A stretch of 64,000 bases of DNA, taken from assembly GCA_023397675.1 (NCBI GenBank), contig JAEWTV010000123.1, forward strand, positions 3,684-67,683, written 5' to 3'. The stretch is from Bacillota bacterium. Lineage in GTDB: Bacteria > Bacillota > Clostridia > Acetivibrionales > JANLFN01. The position numbers and the translations under genes are program-made. Below, piece after piece: positions 33,341 to 42,922 of the stretch. Position 1 is the first letter of the stretch; each line of letters starts with the position of its first letter. The notes below the pieces were generated by a model that did no database searches, had not been told where the DNA came from, and saw only the letters and a list, made by a program, of their open reading frames with translations.

Positions 33341-34513
33341 TTATATTCTTGCAACTCCGCTGTCTCTTGCAGCCTTAGCAACTGCTTCAGCAACAACCTT
33401 ACCTACTCTTGGATCAAATGGTGTAGGAATTACATAATCAGCCGAAAGCTCTGAATCACTTACAAGTGAAGCAATCGCTTTTGCTGCTGCAATCTTCATT
33501 TCATCATTTATATCACTTGCTCTTACATCCAAAGCACCTCTAAATAAACCAGGGAAAGCGAGTACGTTGTTAATCTGGTTTGCAAAGTCTGAACGACCTG
33601 TTCCAATAACTGCGGCACCTGCTTCTCTAGCTTCATCAGGCATTATTTCAGGAGTTGGGTTTGCCATAGCAAATATCATAGGATCCTTAGCCATTGACTT
33701 AACCATTTCCTTAGTTACCATTCCCGGTGCTGAAACTCCTATGAAAACATCTGCTCCAACAATAACATCCTTTAATGAACCCTTTTTCATTTGAAGGTTT
33801 GATATCTTAGCCATTTCAGCCTTTTCAGCATTAAGGTTATCTCTTCCTTCATATATAGCACCCTGTCTGTCACAGAGAATTACCTTTTTCAAGCCCAATG
33901 ACATCAAAAGTTTTGTTATAGCTATACCAGCTGCTCCGGAACCATTAACGACAACTTCTATATCCTCAATTTTTCTTTTTGTAAGCTTTAAAGCATTCAA
34001 CATAGCAGCAAGTGTTACAATAGCTGTTCCGTGCTGATCATCGTGGAATATCGGGATATCACATTCTTCTTTAAGTCTTCTTTCAATTTCAAAGCATCTT
34101 GGAGCTGAAATATCTTCCAGGTTAACTCCGCCAAAGCTTCCAGCAAGAAGCTTAACAGTATTTACAATTTCATCAACACTTTTTGATCTTATGCAAAGCG
34201 GGAATGCATCTACATTACCGAAAGTTTTAAACAGTACGCACTTTCCTTCCATAACAGGCATACCTGCTTCCGGTCCGATATCTCCGAGACCGAGAACTGC
34301 TGTACCATCTGTAATAACTGCTACAAGATTCCATCTCCTTGTATATTCATAAGACAGGTTTACATCTTTCTGAATGGCGAGACATGGTTCTGCAACCCCA
34401 GGTGTATATGCAAGAGACAAATCTCTTTTATTTGCAACAGGTGCCCTGCTTATAACCTCAATTTTCCCTTTCCATTCTCCGTGAATTTTAAGTGATTCTT
34501 CTCCAATTGTCAT
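33341..34513 (-). CDS. NAD(P)-dependent malic enzyme
   Basis: The 390-residue enzyme decarboxylates malate to pyruvate. It shows LAYTPGVAEPC at about 35-45, with the catalytic Tyr, GLGDIGPEAGMPVMEGK at about 76-92, the metal-ligand region IFHDDQHGTA at about 155-164 and the dinucleotide fold VVVNGSGAAGIAITKLLMS at about 187-205. It is the short bacterial form without a phosphotransacetylase tail. A GGAGT-type site precedes the ATG. It is a single gene. Together with PFOR it links C4 acids to acetyl-CoA; cofactor preference cannot be fixed by eye. Confidence 0.95.
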   Translation of the reverse strand: MTIGEESLKIHGEWKGKIEVISRAPVANKRDLSLAYTPGVAEPCLAIQKDVNLSYEYTRRWNLVAVITDGTAVLGLGDIGPEAGMPVMEGKCVLFKTFGNVDAFPLCIRSKSVDEIVNTVKLLAGSFGGVNLEDISAPRCFEIERRLKEECDIPIFHDDQHGTAIVTLAAMLNALKLTKRKIEDIEVVVNGSGAAGIAITKLLMSLGLKKVILCDRQGAIYEGRDNLNAEKAEMAKISNLQMKKGSLKDVIVGADVFIGVSAPGMVTKEMVKSMAKDPMIFAMANPTPEIMPDEAREAGAAVIGTGRSDFANQINNVLAFPGLFRGALDVRASDINDEMKIAAAKAIASLVSDSELSADYVIPTPFDPRVGKVVAEAVAKAARDSGVARI

Positions 34514-34798
34514 GATTCTGACTCCTTCCGCAAATTAATCATAATATGGCACTTATTTTAACATATTCAGATTAATTTGTATATTTTTAAAATCATTAGA
34601 TATTAACGAAATAGTTAGATTTTTAACAATTAACAAATAAAAGCTGATATTTACGCTAATATCTAATATTATAGCTTGACCAAACCGAATCAATAATATT
34701 AATTCAAAAATATATTCTTTTATACTTGTCCATCTTCATATATAATAGCTAAGTAATGTAGATTTTTACATGGAAAACTGTACGGAGGTGTTCAAGTT

Positions 34799-36517
34799 TT
34801 GAAAAACATACCCCTTTTTGAAGTACGAACTATAAACAATCTCAAGGATATGATAAATTCAAGCGTTAAAATTTATAGTGATAAAGCTGCTTTTCTAGTA
34901 AAAAGAAAGAACATTGAAGGTTATGTTCCAATCTCCTATAAACAATTCAAAAAAGATATTGATGCTTTAGGAACAGCACTTTCAAGCCTTGGGCTCAAAG
35001 GTAAAAGGATAGCCCTCATCGGTGAAAACAGATACGAATGGGCAGCAACTTATCTTTCAGTTGTAAATGGCCTGGGTGTTATAGTTCCTCTTGACAAGGA
35101 GCTTCCAAGCAATGAAATTGAAAGCCTGCTTGTACGTTCCAAGGCTGATGCAATAGTTTTTTCGTCCTCTAATTTTGAACAGATTAAATCCTTCAGCGAT
35201 CATTTGAAATCAGTAAAATACTATATAAATATGGATTTGGAAGAAGTTACAGGAAACCTCCTATCCTTCAATGGATTAGTCGAAAAAGGAAACAAGCTTT
35301 TAGAACAGGGTGATAAATCCTTTATTGACACGGAAATAGATGAAGAAGTAATGAACATGCTGCTGTTTACTTCGGGTACTACCGAAACCTCCAAAGCTGT
35401 AATGCTTTCACACAGGAATATCGCGCAAAACCTAATGGCAATGTGTTCCATGTGTTATATAGATGACAAGGATACATTTCTCTCAGTTCTTCCTATGCAC
35501 CATACTTATGAATGCACCTGCGGTTTTTTGTGTCCATTATACCGTGGCTCAACAGTTGCATTTTGTGAAGGCTTGCGGCATATTCCTAAAAACCTCCAGG
35601 AATCTAAAGCGACTATGCTTCTGGGAGTTCCACTTATTTTTGAATCCATGTACAAGCGTATTTGGGATCAGGCAGCCAAAAACGGTATTGATGGCAAGCT
35701 GAGATTTGCTGTAAAGCTCAGCAATTTTCTTAAAATATTCGGCATTGATGCAACCAAAAAACTTTTCGCCAAGCTTCATGAGAACTTTGGTAATCCAAGA
35801 CTGTATATAAGCGGTGCTGCAGGTATTGAACCCAGTGTGGCAAAAGGCTTCAGAGATCTTGGAATTCTCTTTGTACAGGGCTATGGATTGACAGAATGTG
35901 CCCCTATCGCGGCTTTAAACAGGAACATTGATTTCAAGGATAATGCTGCAGGGCTTCCCCTGCCAGGGCTTGAAGTAATAGTCGATAGTCCCGATGAAGA
36001 AGGCATTGGAGAAATCCTTGTAAAAGGTCCGAGCGTCATGCTTGGGTACTATGAAAATGAAGAAGCTACAAAAAAAGCATTCGAGGGTGGCTGGTACCAT
36101 ACCGGAGACCTTGGTTTCATTGATAAAGATAAGTTTGTGCATATAACGGGAAGAAAAAAGAATGTTATAGTAACTAAAAACGGTAAGAACATTTTTCCTG
36201 AAGAAATAGAATCATTGCTTAATAAAAGTAAATATATCAAAGAATCAATGGTATACGGTGAAGCTGATGAGGAAACCGGTGAAACACTTGTTGCAGCAGT
36301 AATAGTGCCTGATATGGATGTAATTAATGAAGAATACAAGGATAAGCAGCTTACTCAGGAAGAGATTCGCAATATTATCCAGCAGGAAATTAAAACAGTA
36401 AATAAAGGTCTGACGCTTTACAAGTATATAAGGAACTTCCAGATAAGGGAGAATGAATTTATAAAGACAACCACTAAAAAAATCAAAAGGTATCTCGAAA
36501 AAAATCCCGGTAAATAA
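34799..36517 (+). CDS. AMP-forming acyl-CoA synthetase (long-chain fatty acid ligase-like)
   Basis: The 572-residue protein has ANL motifs LLFTSGTTETSKAVMLSH at about 188-205 (P-loop A3), GYGLTECAPIA at about 360-370 (A5), GWYHTGDLGFIDKD at about 430-443 (A7) and GRKKNVIVTKNGKNIFPEEI at about 449-468 (A8). It activates a carboxylate, probably a fatty acid, to acyl-AMP and then acyl-CoA. The start is TTG at 34799: GGAGG lies ten bases upstream, and the nearest upstream ATG runs into a stop at that point. The 285-base upstream gap is AT-rich with no other gene. Confidence 0.9.
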   Translation: MKNIPLFEVRTINNLKDMINSSVKIYSDKAAFLVKRKNIEGYVPISYKQFKKDIDALGTALSSLGLKGKRIALIGENRYEWAATYLSVVNGLGVIVPLDKELPSNEIESLLVRSKADAIVFSSSNFEQIKSFSDHLKSVKYYINMDLEEVTGNLLSFNGLVEKGNKLLEQGDKSFIDTEIDEEVMNMLLFTSGTTETSKAVMLSHRNIAQNLMAMCSMCYIDDKDTFLSVLPMHHTYECTCGFLCPLYRGSTVAFCEGLRHIPKNLQESKATMLLGVPLIFESMYKRIWDQAAKNGIDGKLRFAVKLSNFLKIFGIDATKKLFAKLHENFGNPRLYISGAAGIEPSVAKGFRDLGILFVQGYGLTECAPIAALNRNIDFKDNAAGLPLPGLEVIVDSPDEEGIGEILVKGPSVMLGYYENEEATKKAFEGGWYHTGDLGFIDKDKFVHITGRKKNVIVTKNGKNIFPEEIESLLNKSKYIKESMVYGEADEETGETLVAAVIVPDMDVINEEYKDKQLTQEEIRNIIQQEIKTVNKGLTLYKYIRNFQIRENEFIKTTTKKIKRYLEKNPGK

Positions 36518-36530
36518 ACCGGGATTTTTT
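36501..36530. terminator. Bidirectional terminator
   Basis: AAAATCCCGGT and ACCGGGATTTTTT pair around AAATAA, and the stop codon of the ligase lies in the loop. The hairpin can end both the ligase and the convergent signal peptidase gene. Confidence 0.9.
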
Positions 36531-36535
36531 CATAT

Positions 36536-37075
36536 TCATTTAATAAAGCCTATCCTGTTTAAGGGCCAGAAACGTATAGACGATTTGCCTATCACCTGGT
36601 CCTTCCGGACAAATTTATTATTCCAGAACCTGCTGTCCAACGAATCATTCCTGTTGTCACCTAAAACAAAATAGCTGTCATTTGGCACCTTGTAAGGTCC
36701 ATAGTCAATTTCGCTCATAGGTTCATTTATATAAGGCTCGTCCAGAGGGTTTCCATTAATATAAACCTTGCAGTTTTTAATAAGTACCTCCTCACCTCCT
36801 AACCCTATTACTCTTTTAACATACCTTTCTGAAGGGTTGTCGGGAAGCCAGAACACAATTATATCTTTTCTTTTTATAGGACTAAGCTTGAATGATAGTT
36901 TGTTAACATAAAACCAGTCGTTCACCTTTATAGTTGGCGACATTGAACCTGTTGGAACCTTCATAGGCTCGTATATAAAAAATCTCAGCAGCAATGCGGC
37001 GACGAAAGCCGTAAGCACTACTACTGTGAGGCTTAAGATCTCTTTTCTTTTTTTTAATTCCATTTCTGATGCCAT
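36536..37075 (-). CDS. lepB: Signal peptidase I
   Basis: The 179-residue type I signal peptidase has a short cytoplasmic N-terminus, one membrane helix at about 13-35 and the catalytic Ser in PTGSMSPTI at about 42-50, followed by the Lys in RYVKRVIGLGGE at about 83-94 and GDNRNDSLDSRFWN at about 142-155. It cleaves Sec and Tat signal peptides on the outer face of the membrane. The ATG at 37075 is chosen because GGAG lies six bases upstream; the ATG 16 codons earlier has no site. It is a single gene. Confidence 0.95.
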   Translation of the reverse strand: MASEMELKKRKEILSLTVVVLTAFVAALLLRFFIYEPMKVPTGSMSPTIKVNDWFYVNKLSFKLSPIKRKDIIVFWLPDNPSERYVKRVIGLGGEEVLIKNCKVYINGNPLDEPYINEPMSEIDYGPYKVPNDSYFVLGDNRNDSLDSRFWNNKFVRKDQVIGKSSIRFWPLNRIGFIK

Positions 37076-37174
37076 ATTATACTCCAAAATATATATTTGA
37101 AGTATGAACCATATTATCAACATTTAAACAAAAGAAAAAGCAGGCTTTTAAACCTGCTTCGTGATGTTCACTGC

Positions 37175-37627
37175 TTATATTTTCTTCTTGGTAACTTTAG
37201 CGGTAGCTTTTTTAGTAGTTTTCTTTTCTGCAGCCTTTTCAGCTTTAGGTGCTTTTGCAGCCTTAGCCTTCTTTTCAGTGGCTGCTGTTTCGGTTTCAGC
37301 CTTTACCGCCTTTGGCTTTGTAACCTTAAATGTATAATCGCTGCCTGAATTATTATCCCAGTTTTCTGCACTGTCTTTGAAGGCGATATTCAAGCTTCCG
37401 GAATTATCTATGACTAATGATGCTTTAAATGTGCCATTGTCATTTTCCATAGAGATAAATTCCTTGTTATCCCAATTGTCACCGTATCCGATATGCATAG
37501 TTACAGAATCTGCTCCGCAATTAGCCAAAAGTCCATTATATGTAACGGTAACGCTGTCTCCCACCTTCATTGAGGCTTTTGAAATAGAAATTCCGTTTTC
37601 AGTATACGTGTTTTTGTTTGGTGCCAT
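37175..37627 (-). CDS. CBM25-like protein with Lys/Ala-rich histone-like tail
   Basis: The 150-residue protein has a CBM25-like domain at about 10-98 (VTVTYNGLLANCGADSVTMH, GYGDNWDNKEFISM, SLNIAFKDSAENWDNNSGSD). Its C-terminal tail of about 50 residues is made almost only of K, A, T, E and V, with repeated KAxKAPKAEKAAEKK and a final TKKATAKVTKKK, resembling the histone H1-like tails of bacterial DNA-binding proteins. ATG 37627 has GGAG eight bases upstream. No signal peptide is seen. A linker between glycan and nucleic acid or wall polymers is possible. A related protein without the tail lies at 21967-22413. Confidence 0.75.
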   Translation of the reverse strand: MAPNKNTYTENGISISKASMKVGDSVTVTYNGLLANCGADSVTMHIGYGDNWDNKEFISMENDNGTFKASLVIDNSGSLNIAFKDSAENWDNNSGSDYTFKVTKPKAVKAETETAATEKKAKAAKAPKAEKAAEKKTTKKATAKVTKKKI

Positions 37628-37743
37628 GTAATTCACTCCATTCAATGATAAAATGTTTACTTTATAGTAATAAAATTACAGTTTTATAATATTTATTATA
37701 ACATAATAATACCCAAAATCAATTAACATTTTGCAAAAGATTA

Positions 37744-38520
37744 TTAAAAAGGTATTAAAAAGTCGTTAATTCCGATATCTGTAAAGTCTATATTCTTACT
37801 ATGACAAAGCATGTTGAATTCGCATACACTGCAATGCTTTTTTTCTGCCATGTCAAGCTCCGAGTACTCATACCCGCTTATCAGAGCAGTAATAGCAGCT
37901 ATTTCATCTCCGAATTCCTTATGCATGTCCGTTCTATATTCTATTTTTTCAAGAATGTGGGGGATTTCAGGTTGCCAGTAATTCATCGCAATGCTTCCTT
38001 CAAATCCGGGATAAATATAATCCATGCATTCCTTAAGAATATATAGATACACCTTGGTTTGCAGGCTGTCATTGTATGGGTTTGATTTTTTGCCCGGGTT
38101 TTGCCTTACTTCGTGAGTTTTCCAATCCCATATTTCAATCCTGTCACTTTCAATGGACAAAAGATCAAACGTCGCTTCCAGCTTAAAGGTTCCATTTGCA
38201 ACTCCGGCTTTATACTCAGGACGGTAAACGGCTTTGCCGTCCAACGGAAAGCTTTCCTTTAAACGGCTTATCCAATGTATAAGCACAGCATCTTCATTTT
38301 TTAAAGTTTCCTCACTGTCGTTTACACCTGAAAAATACCTACATGCCAAAAGGTGGAAATCCTTCCCGTTTTCAATTCTTTTTGCGGATTTGGCGTCATA
38401 GGAATTACTCCATCTGATATTTTCAATATACCTTTTTCTAAACTTCAAAGGACAATCTTTGAAAGTTTTTAACGACTGCTGGGTAAAAACAAAATTTTCT
38501 CCAATAGAAGCCTTTCTCAT
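37744..38520 (-). CDS. PD-(D/E)XK nuclease with Fe-S-type cysteines (AddB C-terminal/Cas4-like)
   Basis: The 258-residue protein starts with TQQSLKTFKDCPLKFRKRYI, the usual opening of RecB-type nucleases, with a Cys at about 23. The nuclease core is LEATFDLL at about 117-124, WDWKTHE at about 135-141 and QTKVYLYIL at about 155-163. It ends with CSVCEFNMLC, so four cysteines can hold a [4Fe-4S] cluster as in AddB and Cas4. ATG 38520 has GGAG seven bases upstream. It lies 13 bases after the UvrD-like helicase gene. As the third gene of a helicase module it is the probable exonuclease subunit. Confidence 0.85.
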   Translation of the reverse strand: MRKASIGENFVFTQQSLKTFKDCPLKFRKRYIENIRWSNSYDAKSAKRIENGKDFHLLACRYFSGVNDSEETLKNEDAVLIHWISRLKESFPLDGKAVYRPEYKAGVANGTFKLEATFDLLSIESDRIEIWDWKTHEVRQNPGKKSNPYNDSLQTKVYLYILKECMDYIYPGFEGSIAMNYWQPEIPHILEKIEYRTDMHKEFGDEIAAITALISGYEYSELDMAEKKHCSVCEFNMLCHSKNIDFTDIGINDFLIPF

Positions 38521-38533
38521 CAATTATCTCCTA

Positions 38534-40735
38534 TCATTTATTTAAATCCGTCTGTCTGCATTTATCAATATAGTTTTTCAGTTCCATCAGATATCTCGAA
38601 GGAAGCACTTCGTTCTTCCTTTTTGCATTTGCATGATGTCCCGAAAGGAATAAATACCTTTTGGCACGAGTAATTCCGACATATAAAAGCCTTGCTCTTT
38701 CAGATATGTTTTCAAGCTTGGCCATAAGCACTGAATCTTCAAGCCTTTTGCTGCCATTGACAAGCTTCAGTTCTGATTTTATAACTGCCATAGGATTCCT
38801 GAATTCAGACTTCAGATACCACTGTTCACCCTTGTATTTATCGGTAAAATTGACCGGGAAGTCCTCGTATGTAAGACCTGTAAGAAATACAACATCCCAC
38901 TCGAGTCCTTTTGCTTTATGATAAGTTGAAAGAGTTACAACTCCCGGTTTAGGCTCATAGCCCTCCAATTCGCTGATAACACCGGCAAAATAGCTAAACC
39001 TGTTCCTGCCCTTTTGAAGCTCTTCTCCAAGTCCTTCAACTGTCATACCTTCAGAATTAAAAAGATATCTGGCTTCAGTAGCTATCTTATGCGCAACGGC
39101 AGTATCTTCCCTGTCGAAATCCAACTTTTCAGCAATTAGGAGTATTAGTTTTTCAATTTCATATAAGGGTACCTCAAGGAGTTCCTTAATCAGCTCAAAG
39201 CCGTCTGAAACATCTTTCCAAAGCTTTGTTCCGAAAACCTGAGGTTCATCCCCAAATGCTATCTTACCGTCGAAAAGGAATTGTTCAACAGGCTGCGACT
39301 GGAGAATTTTTATTATTTCATCCCCGGTTTTTTCATTTTTATCAGTCAGCTGCCCCATAAAACATTCACCCACCATAACAGCAAACCTATAGGAATCGTG
39401 CGGCTTTGCTATAAATGACAACATACTTCCTATCTTCTTAAAGGCTTTGTTCCGTGAACCTGATTTATCAAGCAGTTCATACGGAATACCCGTTGTTTCA
39501 ATAACATTTGCTGCGTATGTAATTTTAAAGGAAGTCGGAATAAGTATTGCGGCAGAAAGCTCAGGATGCTCCTTAACCATTCTTCCTGCAGTTTCAATCA
39601 CATTTGCGACTTCATCCTCCCAGGATTTGAACACGGCACAATTAAGGCCGCAGCCGCCAACAACAGGATTTGGCCTTTCATCATCGGCAGGCACAGGCTC
39701 TATGAACTGTTCTATCAAGCTTTCCCTGCACTGGTAAACAGGGTGGTTTTCTCTGACATATTTCATGAAATAGTTTGCAAGATTTATTATATCAACACTG
39801 CTCCTGCTAGATTGCGTTATTTTGAACACCTTGGTTTCAGGCATAGAGCAAAAGCTGTTAAACAACTGTGAATCACTTCGTGAAAAGCTTCCGCAAATTG
39901 CCTGGTTGCTGTCTCCCACCCTTAACAATTTTCCATTTGCAATCATTGTAAGTATGTCGTTCTGTATTTGATTGGAATCCTGGGCTTCATCCTCACACAC
40001 ATAGCTGTATCTTCTGCGGTAGCTTTCAAGCAGCGCGCTATCCGTCTCCAGAATTTTCTTTGCGTTGTACAGCATGTCGTCAAAGTCAAGAACACCCTCG
40101 ATTTTCAGCTTGGAATCATATATTTCGTAAACCTCGGCAGCACATTTTAGTAAGGAATGCTTGTCAAGATCCCTGGTGTTTTCCACAGCTTCTCTTATAC
40201 CTATTCCGCTGCATTTAAAGGCTCCTACAGCTTCCAGCATTACTCTGCCGAATTCCCTGTTCCACCAGTTTTCTAGTACCGATGTCTTTGATGAATCACT
40301 CATATTCTGACTTTCAACGTAATATTCATACCTTTCTCTGTTATGTGCTTTCCATTGGTTTATGGAATCGGTTATAAGGCCGTTTCTTTTTGTATCGTCA
40401 ATAACCTCAAAATCATCGCTGATCAAGGCAATGTCAGGCTTATCCTTTATTATCTGAAGGCAAAGTCCGTGTATGGTTGTAACAAAATAGTCCTTGCCGC
40501 CGGTTATTCCCCTGTCTTCAAGTGCTGCCGCAATACGCTTTTTAAAATTATTTACCGCACTATTCATGTATGTGACAATTAGAATCTTGCCAGGTTTATT
40601 ATAGCCCTGAGCTATGATTTCAGAAGCCCATATGGCAAGGCAGTGGGTTTTGCCACCTCCAGGTATTGCAGGAACTGCGCAAAAGCCTTCTCTGTATTGT
40701 TCAACAAGTTCCTTCTGACCTTTTCTTAATGCCAT
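38534..40735 (-). CDS. UvrD/AddA-like superfamily 1 helicase (no nuclease domain)
   Basis: The 733-residue helicase has Walker A IPGGGKTHCLAIWA at about 24-37, motif Ia VTYMNSAVNNFKKR, intact motif II CEDEAQDSNQIQNDIL at about 247-262, motif III VGDSNQAICGSF at about 272-283, motif V LSTYHKAKGLEWDVVFLTG at about 610-628 and motif VI ARLLYVGITRAKRYLF at about 690-705. It should be an active 3'-5' ATP-dependent translocase. Unlike full-length AddA (about 1200 residues) it has no C-terminal nuclease. It starts inside the previous gene (10-base overlap) and is followed by a nuclease gene, so the three proteins probably form one complex. Confidence 0.88.
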   Translation of the reverse strand: MALRKGQKELVEQYREGFCAVPAIPGGGKTHCLAIWASEIIAQGYNKPGKILIVTYMNSAVNNFKKRIAAALEDRGITGGKDYFVTTIHGLCLQIIKDKPDIALISDDFEVIDDTKRNGLITDSINQWKAHNRERYEYYVESQNMSDSSKTSVLENWWNREFGRVMLEAVGAFKCSGIGIREAVENTRDLDKHSLLKCAAEVYEIYDSKLKIEGVLDFDDMLYNAKKILETDSALLESYRRRYSYVCEDEAQDSNQIQNDILTMIANGKLLRVGDSNQAICGSFSRSDSQLFNSFCSMPETKVFKITQSSRSSVDIINLANYFMKYVRENHPVYQCRESLIEQFIEPVPADDERPNPVVGGCGLNCAVFKSWEDEVANVIETAGRMVKEHPELSAAILIPTSFKITYAANVIETTGIPYELLDKSGSRNKAFKKIGSMLSFIAKPHDSYRFAVMVGECFMGQLTDKNEKTGDEIIKILQSQPVEQFLFDGKIAFGDEPQVFGTKLWKDVSDGFELIKELLEVPLYEIEKLILLIAEKLDFDREDTAVAHKIATEARYLFNSEGMTVEGLGEELQKGRNRFSYFAGVISELEGYEPKPGVVTLSTYHKAKGLEWDVVFLTGLTYEDFPVNFTDKYKGEQWYLKSEFRNPMAVIKSELKLVNGSKRLEDSVLMAKLENISERARLLYVGITRAKRYLFLSGHHANAKRKNEVLPSRYLMELKNYIDKCRQTDLNK

Positions 40736-42807
40736 TGTCTACCTCCGATTGCCTCATCAAAGCAGTCAGCCAACAAGCCCTGGTTCTCAAAGCCATTTGC
40801 AGACAGAGCTGATTCAACTGTAATAACTTGCGACCTGCAGTGTTGAAGCAGCTCGCAAATTGTATCGGTAAGTCTTTTTATACCCTTCTCCCATTCTGTC
40901 TCCTCAGTATAAATATCTGCCGCATTCCACGACCTACTTAAAACATTGAAATTTGAAAGCTCCTTTATACTTCGAGGGCTCCAGTTCTCACTTGCAAGGC
41001 TTATAATAACTATAATTTCAGGATTGTAGCCTCCTGCAAGGAATGCAGTGGGGGTTGCAAGAAGAATGCTGTCGTCAGAATTATCCTCATTGAAGATTTC
41101 TGCACCTCTTACATGAATACCAGTTTTAAGCAGACCAATAAATTCCCTGTCGGAATTTCTATCAAACCTCAACATTGTTGTTGAAAAACTTTTGGCTCCT
41201 TCAACTAGCCGCTGCACCTGCCTTATATCGTTAGCATTTATATCCAGGCCAAGCATGAGCTCCATAAAGGCTTTCTGATAAAAGGAATAGATCGGTATGG
41301 GTTCTTCTCCTATATATTTGTCAATCCAATTCTTTATTGAACTATAATGCATCTCATCAAATGACTTATCCATCCTGTCAATACATTTAAGCTCATTTGC
41401 TTGAGGCAAAATTAAATTATTGCCATAGATTTCTTCTGCCAAAAGACTGCTTCTAACAGCATCCAGCTTTAGCATCAGTCTGATCCATTCTGATATATCA
41501 GCCTTAGCCGGTTTGATATTTAATGACGGGTGGCATATTTCTGAAAAGGTAACAAGCGCCCTCACAAACCTATTATCCATTATTGAGGTTTTTCTGGAAA
41601 TATTATTGATTAATAAACCCTTTCGTTCCAGTTCGATAGAAAGAGCGTTTTCAGTTACTGGGTCTGCAAACGTCGATAAAACTGCTATATCACAAGGTTT
41701 GTATCCATCCTTGTAAACCAGGCTGCAGATCCTTTCTGCCGCTTGTTCAAGCATTTCATTCCTTAATTCGGAAGGTTTTAACCGTACAATACACTTTTGG
41801 CGTTCTTCCAGACACTCTTTTTTATTATATAAAATATTATTTCTCAGTATTTCAGTAAATCTGTTAATGTCCTGACTGCAGGTATAAGAGCTTTTGAGCT
41901 CAAGCTCATCATATTTTTCCAAAAAGCATTGAGCAGTATATTGTGTATCAGCCCCAAACACTTCCCTATACGAGCTTTCAGAGTTATATGCTAAAACGCA
42001 GGAATCAATATTAGGTATTAAAAATTCTATAAGGTCAATTTCCACCGGAGAGCATGCTTCAAGATTATCTGCAATAAGAGCTTTTACCTTACCAGATAGA
42101 TGTTTCCTGTATTCAATATCGGTTAACAGCAACCTGTTATAGATTTCAACTGCCATGGCGTCATCAAAAGCACCCAGCTTGAAGCATTTTGCTCTATATG
42201 CATTCAAAATGCAATCCATATCAGCATAAGCCTGCTTCTTTATTTCATCCTTTTTTTCAAGACAGCCGTACAACCTGCTGCCTATTTCAGAATAGGGTAT
42301 TCCGGCTGCTGCAGCCCTGTAATAATTCTGCACGACATAATCAACTATTTTAAGAGTACTTGCACTGATTCCGAAAAACATCCCTTTATTTTTTCTGTGG
42401 CTGTCAACCACCTTGTGAACAAGGTATGCAGCTGCTTCATTGTGTATAAAAACAGGTTTTATATGCTTTTCTTCTATCTCTGAACAGTTTTTTAGAACAA
42501 TGGGGTACCAGGCTTCGATTTCAGACCGGATAAAACTTCTATATGTAGTAATACTCAGGCTGCCTGATTTGTTAGGGGTGCATTTTTTCTTCCACTCCAT
42601 AACCTGCCTGGAGTTTGACACCAGCACAAGTATTTTTTCGCTTGGAACAAAAGATTTTTCTATCATATTCAAGTATTTCTTTTGAAGAAGTGTCGTTTTA
42701 CCGCTGCCTGCAGTTCCTTTCAGGATTATGGGCTTTTTCTGCAAATCTGCACAAACAAACTCTTCCTGTTCTTTATAATCCAGAATTAATACCCCCTTAA
42801 TAAACAT
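40726..42807 (-). CDS. AddB-like helicase-fold protein with degenerate motif II
   Basis: About 693 residues from the ATG at 42807. Walker A is intact (ILKGTAGSGKTTLLQKKYL at about 26-44), but the motif II site reads LIADNLEACSPVEIDLIEFL, with no DExx. This resembles the inactive helicase half of AddB. Regions such as PCDIAVLSTFAD and NNISRKTSIMDNRFVRALV fit the UvrD/AddB fold. The start is uncertain: AAGGGGG precedes an in-frame CTG at 42783, while a TATAAT at 42819-42814 would put the transcript start almost at the ATG. There is no C-terminal nuclease. It is the first gene of the three-gene module. Confidence 0.8.
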   Translation of the reverse strand: MFIKGVLILDYKEQEEFVCADLQKKPIILKGTAGSGKTTLLQKKYLNMIEKSFVPSEKILVLVSNSRQVMEWKKKCTPNKSGSLSITTYRSFIRSEIEAWYPIVLKNCSEIEEKHIKPVFIHNEAAAYLVHKVVDSHRKNKGMFFGISASTLKIVDYVVQNYYRAAAAGIPYSEIGSRLYGCLEKKDEIKKQAYADMDCILNAYRAKCFKLGAFDDAMAVEIYNRLLLTDIEYRKHLSGKVKALIADNLEACSPVEIDLIEFLIPNIDSCVLAYNSESSYREVFGADTQYTAQCFLEKYDELELKSSYTCSQDINRFTEILRNNILYNKKECLEERQKCIVRLKPSELRNEMLEQAAERICSLVYKDGYKPCDIAVLSTFADPVTENALSIELERKGLLINNISRKTSIMDNRFVRALVTFSEICHPSLNIKPAKADISEWIRLMLKLDAVRSSLLAEEIYGNNLILPQANELKCIDRMDKSFDEMHYSSIKNWIDKYIGEEPIPIYSFYQKAFMELMLGLDINANDIRQVQRLVEGAKSFSTTMLRFDRNSDREFIGLLKTGIHVRGAEIFNEDNSDDSILLATPTAFLAGGYNPEIIVIISLASENWSPRSIKELSNFNVLSRSWNAADIYTEETEWEKGIKRLTDTICELLQHCRSQVITVESALSANGFENQGLLADCFDEAIGGRQWH

Positions 42808-42922
42808 GTCTATATTATACCATTTCAGGTACATAATTGGATACCCTGTCGAAAATGTAACAAATTAATTATTAAATTCTTTATCAGATGCGTTATAATA
42901 CTATAGAAGAGGGGGATTACAA

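Noticed and set aside
34626..34642. Tandem TTAACAA near the malic enzyme promoter, considered as a Rex site
   Set aside because: Rex sites are palindromic (TTGTTAA...TTAACAA); here the two units are direct repeats.
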